The position numbers and the translations under genes are program-made. 6,913 bases of DNA from JBOGWY01 sp050694015 (GTDB taxonomy: Bacteria > Actinomycetota > CADDZG01 > WHSQ01), in the NCBI GenBank assembly GCA_050694015.1, contig JBOGWY010000043.1, forward strand, positions 1-6,913, given 5' to 3'. The stretch's first letter is position 1. Every line of letters begins with the position of its first letter. The notes beneath the pieces were generated by a model, which worked only from the letters and a program-made list of their open reading frames with translations, was not told the DNA's origin and did no database searches. Below, piece by piece: positions 5,309-6,913 of this stretch.

Positions 5309-6632
5309 CCGCGAGCACCTCGTTCCTCTTCTGCTCCATCAGCCCCGGCGTGCGTGCCTCGAGATTCAGCCGCAGCAACGGTTCGGTATTCGACGCGCGG
5401 CAGTTGAACCACCAGTCGTCGTAGGTGACCGTCAGTCCGTCGGTGTGGTCCTGGCTCGCGTCGGAGTAGGCAGCCGCCAGCTTCTCCAGCGTTCCCTGCT
5501 GGTCGGCGACCGTGGAGTTGATCTCGCCCGATGCCGAGTAGCGATCGAACGGAGCCAGCACCTCCGAGAGCCGCGCGTCGGTCTCGGACAGCGCCTCCAG
5601 TACCAGAAGCGCCGCGATCATCCCCGAGTCGGCACGGAAGTTGTCGCGGAAGTAGTAGTGGCCCGAGTGTTCGCCGCCGAAGATCGCGCCGGTCTCGGCC
5701 ATGATCTGCTTGATGAACGAGTGGCCGACTCGCGTCCGAACCGGCTTGCCGCCGTTCTCCTCGATCACCTCGCGCACCGACCACGAACAGATCAGGTTGT
5801 AGATGATCGTCTCGCCGGGAAACTTCTTGAGGAGCCGCTCCGCCACCATCGCGGTGGTCAGCGAGCCCGAGACGGGGGCGGCGTCCTCGTCGACGAGGAA
5901 GACGCGGTCGGCATCCCCGTCGAACGCGATGCCTACATCGCAGCCCTCGCGCCGGACCGCGTCCTGGAGATCGCGGATGTTCTCGGGTTCGATAGGGCTC
6001 GCGGGATGGTTGGGGAACGTGCCGTCGAGCTCGAAGAACAGCGGAACCACTTCGAACGGCAGCGGATCGAAGACGATCGGAACGGTCTTACCGGCCATAC
6101 CGTTGCCGGCATCGATCGCGACCTTGAGCGGACGAAGGCGAGCGGTGTCGATCAGAGACCGGCAGTGCTCGGCGTACTCGCGCAGGACGTCGAGCTCTTC
6201 GACGGCATGTGGCTCGGCAACCGGAGCGTCGCCGGATTCGGCCAGCACGCGGATGTCCGCGAGGCCGCTCTCGGAGCCGATCGGCGCGGCCTGCTCGCGG
6301 CACGGTTTGAGCCCGTTGTACTGCGCCGGGTTGTGCGACGCGGTGATCATGCAGCCGGGGACGTCGAGGCGGCCCGACGCGAAGTAGAGCGCGTCCGTAG
6401 AGACCTCACCGACATCGACCACCGCGGCGCCGGCCGCGTTGGCACCGGCGGCGAAGGCACGAGCCAGCGCCGGCGACGACGCCCTCATGTCACGGCCGAG
6501 CACGATGCGGCTCGCGCCGGTGAAGCCGACGAAACCCTTCCCGATGCGGGCCGCGGCGTCCTCGTCGAGATCGTCCGGGTAGACGCCACGCACGTCGTAG
6601 GCCTTGAAGATCTTCTCGAGGTCTCGTGGCAC
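5295..6632 (-). CDS. manB: Phosphomannomutase/phosphoglucomutase
   Basis: This 445-residue protein is a full-length member of the alpha-D-phosphohexomutase superfamily. The four signature loops are present in order: YDVRG at 12-16, the phosphoserine loop TASHNP at 97-102 with S99 as phosphoacceptor, the metal-binding DGDADR at 238-243, the sugar-specificity loop GGEHSGH at 319-325, and the phosphate-binding RASNTEP at 412-418. GGEHSGH and the overall length fit the PMM/PGM group (ManB/AlgC-like) rather than GlmM, so the likely reaction is mannose-6-P to mannose-1-P, perhaps also the glucose equivalent. Mannose-1-P feeds GDP-mannose for glycolipids and protein mannosylation. GTG at 6632 is the start because an in-frame TAG lies four codons upstream. 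AGGA seven bases before it could serve as ribosome-binding site, though the same bases overlap a -10 candidate. The gene is divergent from whiB and overlaps the receiver gene at its 3' end. Confidence 0.95.
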   Translation of the reverse strand: MPRDLEKIFKAYDVRGVYPDDLDEDAAARIGKGFVGFTGASRIVLGRDMRASSPALARAFAAGANAAGAAVVDVGEVSTDALYFASGRLDVPGCMITASHNPAQYNGLKPCREQAAPIGSESGLADIRVLAESGDAPVAEPHAVEELDVLREYAEHCRSLIDTARLRPLKVAIDAGNGMAGKTVPIVFDPLPFEVVPLFFELDGTFPNHPASPIEPENIRDLQDAVRREGCDVGIAFDGDADRVFLVDEDAAPVSGSLTTAMVAERLLKKFPGETIIYNLICSWSVREVIEENGGKPVRTRVGHSFIKQIMAETGAIFGGEHSGHYYFRDNFRADSGMIAALLVLEALSETDARLSEVLAPFDRYSASGEINSTVADQQGTLEKLAAAYSDASQDHTDGLTVTYDDWWFNCRASNTEPLLRLNLEARTPGLMEQKRNEVLAVIRG

Positions 6633-6638
6633 GGCGGC

Positions 6639-6644
6639 ATCCTA
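6639..6644 (-). promoter_or_regulatory. manB: Candidate -10 (TAGGAT) for manB, possible leaderless start
   Basis: The minus strand reads TAGGAT, which keeps the key T-A----T positions of an actinobacterial -10. Six bases separate it from the GTG start, which would place transcription start on or next to the start codon. No good -35 is present at 16-18 bases. The same bases contain AGGA at Shine-Dalgarno distance, so the site may instead be a ribosome-binding site on a longer leader. Confidence 0.35.
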
Positions 6645-6660
6645 ATCACCCGCCCGGAGG

Positions 6661-6691
6661 GGCGGGAGGGACATTTGGCCCCCCTCCCGCC
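6661..6691. repeat. 10-bp GC-rich inverted repeat in the manB/whiB divergent spacer
   Basis: GGCGGGAGGG (6661-6670) and CCCTCCCGCC (6682-6691) are perfect inverted copies separated by 11 bases. The arm centres are 21 bp apart, about two helical turns, which suits a dimeric DNA-binding protein. It lies four bases upstream of the whiB -35 candidate and over the expected -35 region of manB. As RNA it would form a strong hairpin, but there is no T-run, and it lies upstream of both divergent genes rather than downstream. Confidence 0.5.
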
Positions 6692-6695
6692 ACCG

Positions 6696-6724
6696 TTGAC
6701 GCCGGGGGCATGCGGGGGCACCAT
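6696..6724 (+). promoter_or_regulatory. whiB: Candidate whiB promoter with tandem repeats in its spacer
   Basis: TTGACG (6696-6701) matches five of six positions of the -35 consensus. Seventeen bases later CACCAT (6719-6724) is a weak -10 that keeps the A and the final T. Transcription would then begin at about 6731-6732, on the ATG of the WhiB gene, giving a leaderless mRNA; this agrees with the lack of a Shine-Dalgarno. Between the two elements CGGGGGCA occurs twice (6703-6710 and 6713-6720), exactly one helical turn apart, and could be a regulator site. Confidence 0.45.
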
Positions 6725-6731
6725 TTCAGTG

Positions 6732-6913
6732 ATGAAGGAAGCTGTGCTCCCCGACGCCGAGTGGCGTGAGCGAGCCGCGTGCCTGCCCTTCCCGGCGATC
6801 CTGTTCTTCGGGATGGACGACAACGAGGGCCCGGCCGAGCGTCACGCCCGCGAGCAGGAGGCGAAGGCGATCTGCGCCACCTGCGTCGTACGCGAGGAGT
6901 GCCTCGCATACGC
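6732..6913 (+). CDS. whiB: WhiB-family iron-sulfur transcription regulator, 3' end cut by window
   Basis: Sixty complete codons are visible before the window ends, with no stop. The four iron-sulfur cysteines of the WhiB family are present: C17, then C48, C51 and C57 in the C-x2-C-x5-C arrangement, with W11 upstream, LFF at 24-26 and the closing CLAYA. WhiB proteins bind a [4Fe-4S] cluster and regulate transcription through the primary sigma factor, controlling division, sporulation, redox or antibiotic responses depending on subclass. LFFG replaces the commoner LFFP. The C-terminal G[VI]WGG turn and basic tail that bind DNA lie outside the window. ATG at 6732 is chosen for the leaderless promoter arrangement; the preceding codon is an in-frame GTG (6729), an alternative. 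It is divergent from manB. Position near manB recalls whiB2/whiB of mycobacteria and Streptomyces, but the partial sequence does not settle the subclass. Confidence 0.92.
   Translation, partial: MKEAVLPDAEWRERAACLPFPAILFFGMDDNEGPAERHAREQEAKAICATCVVREECLAY

Noticed and set aside
5218..5784. A second minus-strand frame over the manB 3' region and the receiver gene.
   Set aside because: It is out of frame with manB, whose phosphate-binding loop lies in the same bases, and it shows no domain of its own.
1..6913. tRNA or rRNA genes, CRISPR arrays, insertion sequences, phage genes, toxin-antitoxin or defence modules.
   Set aside because: No repeats, terminal inverted repeats, transposase, integrase or defence motifs were seen; almost all of the window is explained by housekeeping or regulatory genes.

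Overview
The window looks like chromosomal core DNA from a high-GC actinobacterium. The strongest marker is the partial WhiB-family gene at the right edge, since this family is essentially confined to Actinobacteria and their phages. GC-rich codon usage, several GTG starts and the gene order agree with this. I cannot name a genus. Compared with Mycobacterium tuberculosis as I remember it (sahH Rv3248c, a SIS-domain gene Rv3256c, manB Rv3257c, whiB2 Rv3260c, and a ComF-like gene Rv3242c further downstream), the same neighbourhood is recognisable here in compressed form.

Layout, left to right. A small P-loop kinase-like gene (+, 43-558) meets a NarL/FixJ response regulator (-, 655-1344) tail to tail. 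Upstream of the regulator is a 143-base spacer with a TAGAAT -10 candidate and a 30-bp near-palindrome. Next on the minus strand, and transcribed before the regulator, is a ComF-family phosphoribosyltransferase (1488-2102). Further upstream is a tight minus-strand unit, in order of transcription: a Trm112-like zinc protein (4544-4726), a SIS-fold phosphoglucose/phosphomannose isomerase (3474-4547, start overlapping the previous stop) and S-adenosylhomocysteine hydrolase (2190-3452). A plus-strand single-domain receiver protein (4919-5308) follows, and its last 14 bases overlap the end of the minus-strand phosphomannomutase/phosphoglucomutase gene (5295-6632). A spacer of about 100 bases with inverted and direct repeats separates that gene from the divergent whiB-family gene (6732 to the window edge).

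How the genes fit together. The isomerase and the mutase both act on hexose phosphates and could link fructose-6-P, mannose-6-P and mannose-1-P (and glucose-1-P) for GDP-mannose and cell-envelope glycans. AhcY removes the S-adenosylhomocysteine made by methyltransferases, and Trm112-type proteins are known partners of some methyltransferases. The two response regulators have no sensor kinase in view.

There are no rRNA or tRNA genes, CRISPR arrays, insertion sequences or phage genes here, and no gene-free stretch longer than about 200 bases. The 192-base spacer at 4727-4918 shows no convincing promoter. I see no evidence of an undescribed multigene system. The observations most worth following are regulatory: the dyad in front of the NarL-type regulator and the repeats in the manB/whiB divergent spacer.
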